Source: Scedosporium boydii (lineage: Eukaryota > Ascomycota > Sordariomycetes > Microascales > Microascaceae). From it: DNA of 64,000 bases. The notes under the pieces are model-generated. The model was not told where the DNA came from and did not search any database. It saw only the letters and a list, made by a program, of their open reading frames with translations. Below are positions 1 through 11,089 of the stretch, in pieces (positions within the stretch are counted from its first letter, which is position 1; the number at the start of each line of letters is the position of its first letter). Where the stretch lies: the NCBI GenBank assembly GCA_002221725.1, contig NJFT01000161.1, positions 1 to 64,000 of the forward strand, in the 5' to 3' direction. A program made the translations under genes and the position numbers.

Positions 1-24
1 AAAAAAAAAAAAAAAAAAAGACGC

Positions 25-567
25 CATGTTTCCTACCGCGCAGCCGTCTTCTCCGACGACCGACACTCCCAAACAAACCCCAGGATTGCGCCAGAAAACC
101 CTGAGGTGGTTCTCGGATCGGAATCCATCCTCGACCCCGAACCAGCATCAGCAGAATCAACAACGACCGTCACCGCGACAGCAAGACCCGGCGCCAATCC
201 TTTCCCAACCCCAACAGCCCCAATCTCCGCCATCAAGAGTCAGGCAACGTCGTCCACTTCCTTCTAGTGCGAGCGCGACAACATCGCCCAACCCGCCCAA
301 GACCGAAGACAGCATCATCGCGACGCCGCCGAAACCCAAGTCTTTCATCACAGCATTGAGAGCGCCTCAGACGGAACCAAGACCCCCTCGACCTGGGTCA
401 TCTACAACCTCGGAGACCCTGAACAAGGGGAGGAGCATAACTGTCGTGCCATCACAGGTCCCAAAGACCAGACACTCAATGGCGACTGCCACCGCGATGG
501 GGGCATCCATTGTATCGCGGCCGTCACTTCCCACAAAGAAGAAGGTGGATATAGTTGACCAAGGTTG
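25..567 (+). pseudogene. Coding-like remnant or 3' gene end with an in-frame stop
   Basis: The frame starting at base 25 reads through to a TGA near 565, with a single interruption, a TAG at 265-267. Codons on both sides mostly end in C or G (for example the run coding TWVIYNLGD from base 391), which is how real exons in this window look. The overlapping open frame 26-571 is proline-, serine- and threonine-rich with poorer codon use and looks like the shadow. The window begins with 19 A residues, so the 5' part is not visible. The TAG could be a decayed codon, a sequencing error, or part of an unrecognised intron (TTCTAG is also a valid acceptor). No family is recognised. Confidence 0.3.
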
Positions 568-772
568 GTGAATCGCCTGCACTTCTCCTTATTGCTTTCT
601 CGATTGCGTGTTGAAGTAGAAACCCATCCTCTCTTTTTCTTTCAACTTCATCTCCCCATTGTTTCCCAAACTCCCATCATCCCCAGGAGCAGCAAAAAAA
701 CAGCTCAACAACCTCTTTGCCCATCAAATACTCCCCCATTTTCCCTCATGTCATCTCAATTTCTTCTCCATC

Positions 773-1948
773 ATGTCCTACATGTTCAGCGCCGATGCGA
801 GCCCAATTGACTTTACCCTCCGTCCAGGTAAACCGCTCATTTTCGACCCCGTCGCGGACGAATACGATGTAGGCGACGACGACGACGAGAACAACTTTGA
901 CGAGGAAGCATCTCCCGAAGATGAGATCCAGGCGCAGCTCTCCATCAGCGACGCCGAGGAGGAGTACTACGAAGAAGACGAGAATCGCGACGAGGATGAA
1001 ACCGAGAGCGAAGATGGGAAGATTGAGGCTGAGATCGATGTCGAGGGTGACGGATATGAGGATGAGGACGAGGACGAGCAGATGGAATCCGATGGTGAAG
1101 GACAGGAACGTCCCTCGAGCCCCGTCTCTGGTGGAAACGGCGAGCCTTCGGTCTGGTCCCCTCCCTTCAGCCCCCAGGTTCAGGTGAAGACACAACCTCT
1201 CCCGCGATCCGCGACGCGTCGCGCGCGCTCCTCGTCCATCCAGAATCCGCCCAGCTCGGCCGTCCGGCGCACTTTCCGGCACTCGAGCCCCATTCTAGAC
1301 GTTGACGAGGAAGCTGAGGAGGCGACCCAAGGGAAGGGAGAGTCATCCGTCGCCAAGACGAACGGCACAAAACTCTCCATCATCACCTCCACAACCACCG
1401 CGACAGCCGGCGCAAGCCAAAAGGGAAAAGGCCCTGATCAAGATTCCGGCCCCCGCCGCTTCAACATTGACACCATCCTCGACCACCGCCCCTCCCCCGA
1501 TGACCCCAACCTCTTCGAACTCCTCGTCCGCTGGGAACTGCCCGACGACGAAAAAGACGAGGACTCCGAGACCTGGGAGCCCGAGGACGTCATCCACCGC
1601 GACGCGCCCCGCACTCTCTTCGCCTACTGGCGCCGCGTTGAGGGCGGTCGAGAGGGACAGATGGAGGACTCGGACCTGTGGTATATTTCCCATGTGAAGC
1701 AGCACCGCGTGTCGAGTAGCAACAACAAGGTCGATCTGCAGGTTTCGTGGGTTGGTTCGCCCCAGGCCACTTGGGAGCCCGAGGCTAACGTTATCGAGTC
1801 GGCTCCTGACGCTGTGGCTGAGTATTGGGAGAAGAAGGGTGGCCGTGATAAGGTTATTGCCGCGAAGGCGGTTTCGAGGAAGAGGGGGGCTGGTGGCCGG
1901 CGTGGTGGACGCGGCAGCGGTGCCCAGAAGCGAGCGAGGAGGAGTTGA
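773..1948 (+). CDS. Double chromodomain protein
   Basis: This is a 391-residue nuclear protein, probably a chromatin reader. The start at 773 (MSYMFSADAS) was chosen because the in-frame extension upstream to 659 is low-complexity leader. Residues about 30-110 are very acidic (D/E runs), followed by a serine/proline linker. Two chromodomain-like modules follow. The first is at about 228-285 (FNIDTILDHR, then LLVRWELPDD and TWEPEDV). The second is at about 300-355 (YISHVKQHRV, then LQVSWVGSP and TWEPEANV). Both keep the aromatic/WEP pattern of the chromodomain fold. The C-terminus is basic and glycine/arginine-rich, suited to nucleic-acid binding. Chromodomains of this kind commonly bind methylated histone tails, but the target cannot be read from the sequence. 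The acidic N-terminus with paired chromodomains resembles uncharacterised fungal proteins rather than HP1, because no chromoshadow domain is visible. Confidence 0.85.
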   Translation: MSYMFSADASPIDFTLRPGKPLIFDPVADEYDVGDDDDENNFDEEASPEDEIQAQLSISDAEEEYYEEDENRDEDETESEDGKIEAEIDVEGDGYEDEDEDEQMESDGEGQERPSSPVSGGNGEPSVWSPPFSPQVQVKTQPLPRSATRRARSSSIQNPPSSAVRRTFRHSSPILDVDEEAEEATQGKGESSVAKTNGTKLSIITSTTTATAGASQKGKGPDQDSGPRRFNIDTILDHRPSPDDPNLFELLVRWELPDDEKDEDSETWEPEDVIHRDAPRTLFAYWRRVEGGREGQMEDSDLWYISHVKQHRVSSSNNKVDLQVSWVGSPQATWEPEANVIESAPDAVAEYWEKKGGRDKVIAAKAVSRKRGAGGRRGGRGSGAQKRARRS

Positions 1949-2640
1949 AGGAGTTTCTTCTTTTTCTTGTCCTTGTTTTCCGTCTTTTTTCTTCTTTCTG
2001 TTCAACGGGCTGGTCGATTAGGGCGCGTGCGATTTGTATTGATAGATTACGAGGAAGGGAAACGGTACGAGGAAGGGACATGGAAAGGACTAGGCGTTGG
2101 ATTTCTTTTTTTTTTTTTTCTCTTCCTGTTTTTCTTTCGTCTTTTTTTTATCCTCTGTTTCTTCATTTCGTGTCAAGGGGTTAATGCATTATAGGTTGAC
2201 GGCTGTGGATTTGAAAAATGCTCTGCCGCGCGGTATGGGTGTGCACTAGACTTTTGGTCTTTGTCGATATGAGAACAGCAAAATCCTCCTTTCTAATCGA
2301 GACCCGGTTTACCGGGTTTGTTTCTACGCCACGAGTCTCGGGTTCACATCACTGTTGTTCTTCTTGGAGAGTCAAGTTCCTCCACGAATTCTCATGTTGT
2401 ATTCATTCGTTGGGCTCGTGTGTGGCCCTGTCATTGCGGTCTGATTATAACAATCTGTATATCCAACTTGAGTCCGTTCCCAGAAGCAAATTCGTTTCCG
2501 TTAAGCAAGATCAATCTGTTCCTTGTTTTTTTTTTTTTTTTTTCTTATTCTTTTGAACTTTTTTATCTTGGTTTTTGATACCGATTCTGACCTGTCGAGT
2601 CAAAACAGGGTTCGAACTGGCATTTCTGCCATCCCGACAT
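1949..2640. other. Intergenic, T-rich 3' region
   Basis: This lies between the 3' ends of the chromodomain gene (+) and THI4 (-), which converge. It contains long T runs near 2107-2120 and 2526-2543, consistent with 3' UTR or terminator sequence. A B-box-like GGTTCGAAC near 2610 has no pairing T-arm, so no tRNA is called. Confidence 0.6.
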
Positions 2641-3776
<1,136 letters not shown>

Positions 3777-3787
3777 TCACGTCAAAC

Positions 3788-4049
3788 CTGCGGGAGTTAG
3801 GTGCTGTTCCTGTGTTGAGGGGAAGGGGGGGGAGGAGGAATGCATGATCCTTTCGCTGGTATTATCCAGATCAAGTTCAGGGCCGTATAATCTCAGCCAT
3901 ATCCCTACGCTTCCAGCCTTTGTCTTCTCGTCGGGGCTCCCGAGTGATTTCTCGAATTGAGAAGGGCTCGGGAGATGAGCAACAGCAGAAGCCAAGGGAG
4001 GAAGCGTAAGGACAGGCACCGGCTCACGCATGACTTATCACACAGTTAC
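3788..4049 (-). other. 5' UTR intron of THI4 containing the riboswitch
   Basis: On the minus strand a strong donor, CAG|GTAACT, lies at 4049. Two acceptors are available, CGCAG ending at 3788 and ACACAG ending at 3810. The TPP aptamer lies inside this intron, 3' of the donor, which is the arrangement known from fungal THI4/NMT1 genes where TPP controls splice-site choice. Which isoforms are made is inference; RNA evidence is needed to say. Confidence 0.75.
3836..3955 (-). promoter_or_regulatory. TPP riboswitch aptamer in the THI4 leader
   Basis: Read on the minus strand, the segment holds the conserved pieces of the thiamine pyrophosphate aptamer in order. These are ACTCGGGAGCC, a variable P3 arm, GGCTGAGATTATACGG, CCTGAACTTGATCTGG, ATAATACCAGCG and AAAGGATCATGC. 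GAGCC can pair with GGCT to form P2, and CTGG with CCAG to form P5. It lies in the 5' UTR of a thiamine biosynthesis gene, as expected. An upstream CTCCCGAG (near 3967-3974) is the exact complement of the CTCGGGAG that opens the aptamer, so a competing stem is possible. Confidence 0.95.
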
Positions 4050-4098
4050 CTGAAGACATCTTGACCATGACGGATAGTTCACCACCGAAGGAATCCAT
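4024..4098 (-). other. Upstream ORF in the THI4 leader
   Basis: An ATG at 4098 on the minus strand opens a short reading frame (starting MDSFGGELSV) that crosses the donor at 4049. If the leader intron is retained, the frame ends at a TGA at 4024-4026. If the distal acceptor is used it ends three codons after the splice. With the proximal acceptor it ends at a TAA just before the THI4 start. In every form it stops upstream of the main ATG and could lower translation. A use like that in Neurospora NMT1 is inferred, not shown. Confidence 0.55.
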
Positions 4099-4387
4099 GG
4101 CTGAGGAAAAACAACGTTGTCGCGGACGGGATATACCGTTTGTTGGGACCTATGAAAACCGGTTAGTGTTTCTACACATGAGACCTTTTGTCGTTACCCG
4201 CCCATTATGAAGAGATGGTAACGACTCTGGGGGCTTAGAGTACAGTAAGTGTCAAGCGTTGTGTTTTCTTGGATCGATGACCGAAGGGCGGAAGAGAATC
4301 GCGAGGGATCAATTGATTGAATATCTACTGCGTTGACGGAAGAAGAGTAAACACTTCAAACCCTACCACGATGGAGGTTCCACTTCC

Positions 4388-4395
4388 TATTTATA
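4388..4395 (-). promoter_or_regulatory. TATA box, probable THI4 promoter
   Basis: TATAAATA is present on the minus strand about 290 bases upstream of the upstream ORF and 650 upstream of the THI4 start. It fits a long leader with transcription starting near 4350. The assignment rests on position and the consensus only. Confidence 0.5.
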
Positions 4396-6640
4396 CTACG
4401 ACTCCCACAATCAAATCACGCAAAATCCCACTCTTTCTCCTCCTCGGAGAAAAAATAGTGAAGAAATAGATAAGGAAAGAACCCCACACCGACGCACGTC
4501 ATATTTGTAGCTCCCTCGCCCCCTCATCTCTGGACATCACCATTGGACATTGGATCCCTTCAGTTGAGAGCCAATTCGTAAAGCGTCAACGACCACTCGT
4601 GGTCCACATCTCTCCGCCCTTGGCCGCTCCTGGCCGTCGATGGCCGAGGGGGAAACTTGCTCTAGGGCAACGTTGAAAGCGGGGAAGAGAGCGGCATTTA
4701 ATATAAAGTTTACACTACCCATCCTGGGCCATCCATGAAGAAGTGGTGCAGTGGTTACTTGGTATTGGTGTTTGTCGGCGGCGACTGATCTGATCGGAGT
4801 GAATCGGCGGGAGCACCGGGGTAGAGTGGATCGGTGATGCTCCGAGTTCGGCGGAAATTGGACGGGATGAGAAGGATCTGCATGATGCTGGATCCCGCAG
4901 TTAAACTAGTTAATGACACTATTATCCGTGACTCATGACTCCATCGTGAGATCACATAGGTCAGTTGGAGGTGGTACGGAAATACGCTCGACTGGAACTG
5001 TTGTGTTGCCGCTCAGTGTTCCAGAGTCTAGGATTGAGATGGTCCTTTGTTGACTTCATGACTTCCCGACTTCGTGTCCTACATCGTAGCTCAACTCGTC
5101 GTCAACCTGCTGAACCTCCTACTTGTCAAGCTTAATCTGCAGTAGGACTAGAGGTTGTCATTTCTTGGGTCAAGAGAGGGCAAGCTCCCTCGGCTGCATA
5201 TTTTATTGCTCACCAACTTGGAATAGCGCCAGAGAATTCCGTGATGAATCGTCCCGTCTTTTAGTATTCTGGGTGTCGTGCTCTCCAGCCCTTCCAGTTG
5301 TAGCCCGCTGTTACATTTGGCGCAACCACTTCCGAGCACACCGAACAAGTTCTGTCCATAGTTGTTGTCCCCTCGAACTCGAACTCGAGGGTGCCAAGAA
5401 TCTGCGTGCCGATTGAGAAGAACACTATTAGCACATCCCGCTCTGATGTTACCAAGGAATTGAGTAAGGGGGGAAATGAAGAAAACCTGGTGAAGCATCA
5501 ACCCGTTTTAGCAAAGAGAGGAAGTAAGGTTTGGATGCCAGCCCTGTAGAGATTGAATTAGACGAAGTTCCAGAGAGCGGTAGCTCGAGACGAACCGTAA
5601 CCCTAACTACCAGGCCCGTCATCACCGCAGATTCATTCCTTCACGAATTCTTCGACCATGAAGGTAACCTTTCAAGGAGCAGGTAGCCTGCTCGAAAATA
5701 CATCCACGTTGGAGAGAAATAGCTAGACCTCAAATCCTCATCCTTATCCCGCCTTCCTCTAATACTTATTGTCGATACTACCTTTCCCGCTCGTACCTTC
5801 CCCCTTAAAGATGCGTCCTCAGTCAGCGCCCATCGTAGCTTCAAAATTTCAACCTTCACCATTGCAACGACGGCTTCAGTTGCAGCCAACATTGCATCCG
5901 CACAGCCCCCCGCTCCCACCCCAAGCAAAAATAGACTTCTTGACTTTCCCCAGAAAAGAGCATCCGAGATCCGAGCGAAGCGTCTTGTCATGATGGAAAA
6001 CACTATTATCTCCCATCACCACCTTCGAGGACCAAGACAACCTCGGAGCTGTCCGTGCTGCTCCATTGGAACCACTTGACTTGCGGCACGGCCTCATTTT
6101 AACCCGCCTCGTCTGAACTCTCAGTTCGGACAAACGAGATGCCGGACTTAGTGTACCGCACTCGCCCGTCGAAGACCTCCCTATCCAATGCAGCGGACTC
6201 AGCGCGACCGGATTTACTGGCTCAACGCTAGAAAACTGCATCCCCCCCATACCGAAAGAGGATAAATTATTTCCCGGGACATCTCGTGCATAGCTCCTTG
6301 ACGTCATGCTGAAAGCCACCACGGCCTCTTCGCGTTGCGAAAGAAAGAAAAAGAAAAAGAAGTCCTGAGCGCCAATGTGCAGCCCAGTTCGTTTTCGTCA
6401 ACTTACATCACCGAGCCGTCTGGAACTATTGAAATCTCACAGATGCCTTTTCCCGCTCGAGGTAGTATTTCTTGTGAGGTTAAAGGGAGGGCGGCTGTGA
6501 TGGTGACAGTGCATGGAGAGAAGCTTGAGATCGTGCAATTGGACGGCGTGGGAAAGCAGAACGGATTGTTACTATGCTTGACGTAGATGCCCCTGACATC
6601 CCCGTGAGATGAGAGGCCCGAGACTTCTTGTCGCACGCTG
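4396..6640. other. Intergenic region, no supported gene
   Basis: All open frames here are short, on both strands and without recognisable domains, signal sequences or consistent codon bias. The region is the shared upstream space of THI4 (-) and the DUF4360 gene (+). Confidence 0.6.
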
Positions 6641-6649
6641 TTGCTCGTC

Positions 6650-6656
6650 TATAAAG
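6650..6656 (+). promoter_or_regulatory. TATA box of the secreted DUF4360 gene
   Basis: TATAAAG lies 143 bases upstream of the chosen ATG at 6799, a normal spacing for a fungal gene with a short leader. It is a consensus match only. Confidence 0.45.
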
Positions 6657-6798
6657 CCCAGTCCTGCCTCGACGAAGTTATCACTCATCTCCCACCTTGA
6701 TTATCACAATTCCCCAGGATCTCTCCCAAGCTATCTCTATCCACACAGGTTTCCAAAGAGTACCACCTCACCACCCATCAAAAGAAACACAAAACGCG

Positions 6799-7422
6799 AT
6801 GAAGCCCATCACAAGCCTCGTCTCCCTCTTCCTCCCCCTCCTTACTCTCGCCTCACCGGCACCCCTCACCCCCCGCCAATCCGACTCTCAAGTCAGCATC
6901 ACGGCAGTCACTACCACCGGTGACGGCTGCCCCTCGGGGACCTACTCCACTTCCATCAACGAAGCCGGCACCGTCCTAACCCTTGGCTTCGACACCTACC
7001 AATCCGCCGTCGGCCCGGGCGTCCCTGGCCCCGACCGCGAAAAGCACTGCGAGCTCTTCGTCACCCTTCGGTACCCCGTCGGGTGCACCACTGCCTCGCT
7101 GACCACCACCTACCACGGGTTCGCCATCCTGCAGCAGGGCGTCTCCGGTGTGGTCGCCTCGACGTATAACTTGTCGCCGGGGAGCCTTACGAATGGGAAT
7201 CCCTCCTCGACGGTGTTGAGTGGCGCGCAGTGGGTGGATGGGGATGTTTATACTAGGAACGATGTCGTTGCTGCCAGGGTTTCGGTCGTGAGTCAGCAGC
7301 AGAGGGATGTTAGCTTCGTGGTGAGGAATAGGGTGCTCCTTACGGCGGGGAACTCGTCGCAAGAGGGAGTTGTCACTGCTGATGATATTACGTTGAGCAT
7401 TACCGGGCAGGCGAGCTGTTAG
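6799..7422 (+). CDS. Secreted DUF4360 family protein
   Basis: This is a single-exon gene for 207 residues. The ATG at 6799 is chosen because it begins a clear signal peptide (MKPITSLVSLFLPLLTLASP), followed by a short proline-rich segment and a possible dibasic-type processing point (LTPRQ). The longer frame from 6697 would bury the signal peptide. The mature part begins with ITAVTTTGDGCPSGTYS and continues with FDTYQSAVGPGVPGPD, HCELFVTLRYPVGCTTA and a beta-strand-rich second half. It has four cysteines, including one at the last residue, which suggests two disulfides. The pattern matches DUF4360, a family of small secreted fungal proteins of unknown function found in pathogens and saprotrophs. 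No catalytic motif is visible. Confidence 0.85.
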   Translation: MKPITSLVSLFLPLLTLASPAPLTPRQSDSQVSITAVTTTGDGCPSGTYSTSINEAGTVLTLGFDTYQSAVGPGVPGPDREKHCELFVTLRYPVGCTTASLTTTYHGFAILQQGVSGVVASTYNLSPGSLTNGNPSSTVLSGAQWVDGDVYTRNDVVAARVSVVSQQQRDVSFVVRNRVLLTAGNSSQEGVVTADDITLSITGQASC

Positions 7423-8146
7423 TTGGGATGAGGCATGGTTCTGAAGGGGGGTTAGTATGTTTTGTGTATATGTACTTGTGTGTATTGTTCTATTCTCTTC
7501 CCTGGTCTATATGGTCTTCTTCTTGTGTGGCGGTTGAACTAGTTCGAAAGCTAAGGTTCGCAGTTTACTTCGTAATATAAGATTGATTAATTTCTAACAA
7601 CTCACATGGCATGGCTATCCCTGTCATCGCACTGCCCTTTTTATCTTATTCCATTCCATTATGCATTATGTACAAGAACCAATTCGTTCATCATAAGTTC
7701 ACTGCATATCCAATCATCTTGACAAGGTCGAAACGACAAGGGACGACAGTATCTGAGGCACCATAACGCCCAACTTCCAGAGGCAACAAACTGAGTAAAC
7801 ACAAAAGCCTCCAGCAGCAACTGGTGAAAAGTTTCCAACGTAGGATTGTGCGCCGGTAAAGAATGGCCATCGAGTCTAGAAGCCAAACCTCTTGTAAAAG
7901 GAATAAAAGAAAAGAAAGCTCCCTGACTCTGATCTCCCCCCGAAGATTCCCTCCCCGTCGCAGGTGGCAAAGAACGCTATGCTCGCGCCAAGGTATCACA
8001 AAGCAGCCATATGTAAAGCATACATCACCGCCCATTCCCGTCCCTCTTTGATTTTACAGACAACACTGGTCATTGTCGTGCCACATAACTCATCCTACAC
8101 TTGACGAACCCTCGGCCTAATCGTAACAGGTCACATTCCCGTCCCC
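7423..8146. other. Intergenic between convergent genes
   Basis: This holds the 3' flanks of the DUF4360 gene and the rhodopsin-domain gene. One copy of the TACTTCGTA motif lies at 7566-7574. No gene is supported. Confidence 0.6.
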
Positions 8147-9498
8147 TCATCGAGCGACACCACCACTATACGAACCATGACTGCCATTATCCTCCTCCGA
8201 AATCCAAAACTCCGTCTTCTTCCTAATCCCTGCCTCGAGCTCAACCTCACTCCCATCGCTCCTCGAAACGGAAGGCCGTCTCCTTCCCTCTATGAGCGTC
8301 GCCGCGCGGTCCATGACCTTATCGCCTCGCAAGTTATCGGTGCGATGGGCCGAGCGGGGGCCGTTCGAAAAGGAGGAGCGGAGGTACTGGTTTCGGTTGC
8401 CGTAGTGGGTGTCGTGGGGGGTGGTCTCACCGCGGAAGAAGTAGAGGTAGATTTGGCGGGAGAGGGCGAGGTTGGCTGCGATGATACCGAGGTAGAATTC
8501 GAGATTGGACCAGATGGCGGCGATGGCGTAGGTCCCTGGGGGGTTTCTAATGTCAAACAATGGTCCAAGTAAAGGGAATAGGGGGTTGTTTCTTACATGT
8601 AAGGTCGTTCGTGATGATACCGAGAGAGGCGGCACGGGCAATACCGAAGCCAGTAGCACTGTTGAGCGTACACCGGTTAGCATCCGCAAGCTTGCACCCA
8701 TACTACTAGTTTTCCAGCCCTAGTGCACTGGAACCTTAATACTTACATGAGACCCAAGCTCATCAAGCTCCAGGCCATGAACTTTGTCTTGAAGGGAATG
8801 CGGACCTTCCAGATGACGACAAGAGGAAGCAGCGAGCAGAGAAAGTCGGTCACGATGGAGTAAGCTGCACATTCGTTAGTCTCTCTTGGATCCAGTCCCC
8901 CCTTTCGCCCCTCACCACCGCAGATAACCAACAACCTGAATGTGTGCGTTCCCGACTTACCAATTGTAAAGTAAATCGAGTAAATCCGAACCTTGGGCTC
9001 CCAGCACTCGCCATTCCCTCTCCAATATCCCACAGGCCTGCACTCAGCCAGCAGAATCACGATAACGCCAAAGTTCGTAATGATCAGCCCCGCCATGGCA
9101 CAATACAAAATAATCTTCAACTTCTTCGAATCCTTCAACCGCAGAATCAACAACATGATCGAAAGCTTCAACACGCAGATGCCCGAAAACAGGCAAATCT
9201 GCGCCCACCAGCCCAGCTGATTGTTCATGATGTAGTCGTGCTCGTCGACGTAAGGCCGGTGCTTCCCGTTTCCGTAGGAGACGACCTGGACGACTTGCAA
9301 CCCGTAGCGGATGATGGCGATGACGGTCACGACGCCCATGGTGGCATCGTCCCAGCCGAGGGTGTGCAGGGCGGTGCGGATCCACATGCGGAGGATGGTC
9401 GTTACGATGACGAAGAAGATGAGGACGCCGGAGAGGGCGATGAGGAGGGGGCCGACATTTTCGGAGGGGGGGAGGCCGGTGTCGGTCGTCGAAGACAT
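8147..9498 (-). CDS. Fungal rhodopsin-domain integral membrane protein
   Basis: Four exons on the minus strand are 9498-8961, 8864-8747, 8658-8597 and 8535-8147, giving 368 residues. Donors are GTAAGT, GTAAGT and GTAAGA, and all joins keep frame (TIAYSIVTDF, GLIATGFGIA, DLTWTYAIAA). The start MSSTTDTGLP at 9498 puts a short tail before the first membrane helix. About seven hydrophobic helices follow. Family hallmarks include LGWDDATM after TM1, an extracellular segment with AECRPVGYWRGNGECW, and YAIAAIWSNLEFYLGIIAANL near the last helix. These mark the fungal rhodopsin-domain (PTH11-type) family, many of which are orphan GPCR-like proteins. There is no CFEM domain at the N-terminus and no retinal-binding lysine is evident. 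The cytoplasmic tail of about 100 residues is rich in Arg and Ser. Ligand and pathway are unknown. Confidence 0.88.
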
Positions 9499-11089
9499 GA
9501 TGGCCTTGATCGGAGGGGAGAAGAGGAAAGGGGGGGAGACACTGTTGTTGGGTTGGCTGGCGAGTGTCTGAAGAAGTGAAAGAATGGGAACACGGGCACT
9601 GGCAGCCAAAACGTGTGGAGAAGCGGATCTTAATATGTGTTATATCAGATCTTCAGACCCAGGTTTTTGCCTCTGGCACCAAGGACGGGTCCGAAGAACA
9701 AGAATAGGCAGAGAAAGAGGGAGGTAGACGGGAAATGGAGCCCGTGATATACCGTAGATCCCAAACACCACAGAATCAAGATGTAACCTCGCAGAGGTGA
9801 GGGATTTGAAGAGAAAGAAAAGAAGAATAAGCACGAACAGGCTCCTCGATGGCAACCTACTTCGTGGTATCAGAGAAGCAACAAGAGGTGACCACCGGGA
9901 GTGTAGAAGTCGAATCCGTGCGGGAGGGGCGTGAATATTCTTTTAGGTTATCTCTCAACCCCCTTAGATCTTCGTAGGCCCGTCACTTGGGAACGAGACC
10001 CGCCTTCGATATCCGACAGCCGCTATGGCGTCTGGCCCAGCTGCGCGGGTTCCGTGGCGCACAAGGAGAGAGATGGAGAGACAGACGAGTGGGAATGGGT
10101 TCTGGCTGGGGTTCGAGAAGGCGAGATATTCCGCGTCGCATGGCGCCGGGGTTCATCGTCTTAGGACTTTCCGCACACCCCATCCATACACGGCGTCACA
10201 TCCGAATGGAAAGGTGGCTGCAGAGAAGAATTGGCGAGATGGTGAGGAAGGGCTTGTCTTCTGGCGTCGAGGTGCCTACAGGATGAAGGAGAAGGATTTT
10301 TACTTGTAGAGTTTCGGCGGAAAAGTGGCAGGGGTTTGCTCGAGATGTCAGGCTAAAGACGGGCGTCGCCTGGCTGCTGTCGTTGCTGTCGTAGCTCTTT
10401 GCTGCTAATGCTCCCTTGCAGCTGCTTGCGCGGGGGTGTCTGCGAGTGTATGTGTGGTGCGTGGTTGCGTGTGTATGTGTGTGTTCCTTCGAGTTTTGAT
10501 GGAACAAGGTTGGCAGGGGATCCGGGGTATTGAAGAGGCAAGGCGACGCCAGTGTGGTACTGGAAACGAGTGTTAATTGAGGGTTATTGTGTGGCTGTCG
10601 GTGGCTTTCCCGAAGCGAGTCGCAATGCAGATGGATGATTCCTGCGATCTAGGACCGGGGTGGTTGGTGACATTCATTCACCCTTGTTGCATTTGTGGGA
10701 GAGGTTCTGTCACATCTCTAGACGAATTACAGAGTCCAGACACATACACTCTCTCGCTCGCCTTTGCCACTTCTCTCAGCTCGATCAACAGTATCTCAAG
10801 CGTGGAAAAGAGGGGGGGCCCCTTTCCACTCGGATCTCGATGGCTGGCCCAGTGCTTCGTATAGTGTAAAGCGGCTGGATAAATGTTAATGGTATAAACA
10901 GAAACGGCATGTTCGGCCGTCGATCTTGACGGGCAGGATTCCAGGTGTGGCGTCACTTTTGCCAACGGGAGCGGGAGAATAGACTATAATGTAAATGCGA
11001 TCCAGCCGGTGGGAGTATCAAAGTAAACTACGAAGTTCAAAGTACCTGGACACTTGTTGTAATAGCGTCACAGGAATTATAGGGCAATT

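Noticed and set aside
26..571. 181-residue proline/serine-rich ORF
   Set aside because: Codon pattern is weaker than in the overlapping frame 1, so it is treated as a shadow.
746..1282. 178-residue minus-strand frame
   Set aside because: Antisense of the acidic region of the chromodomain gene.
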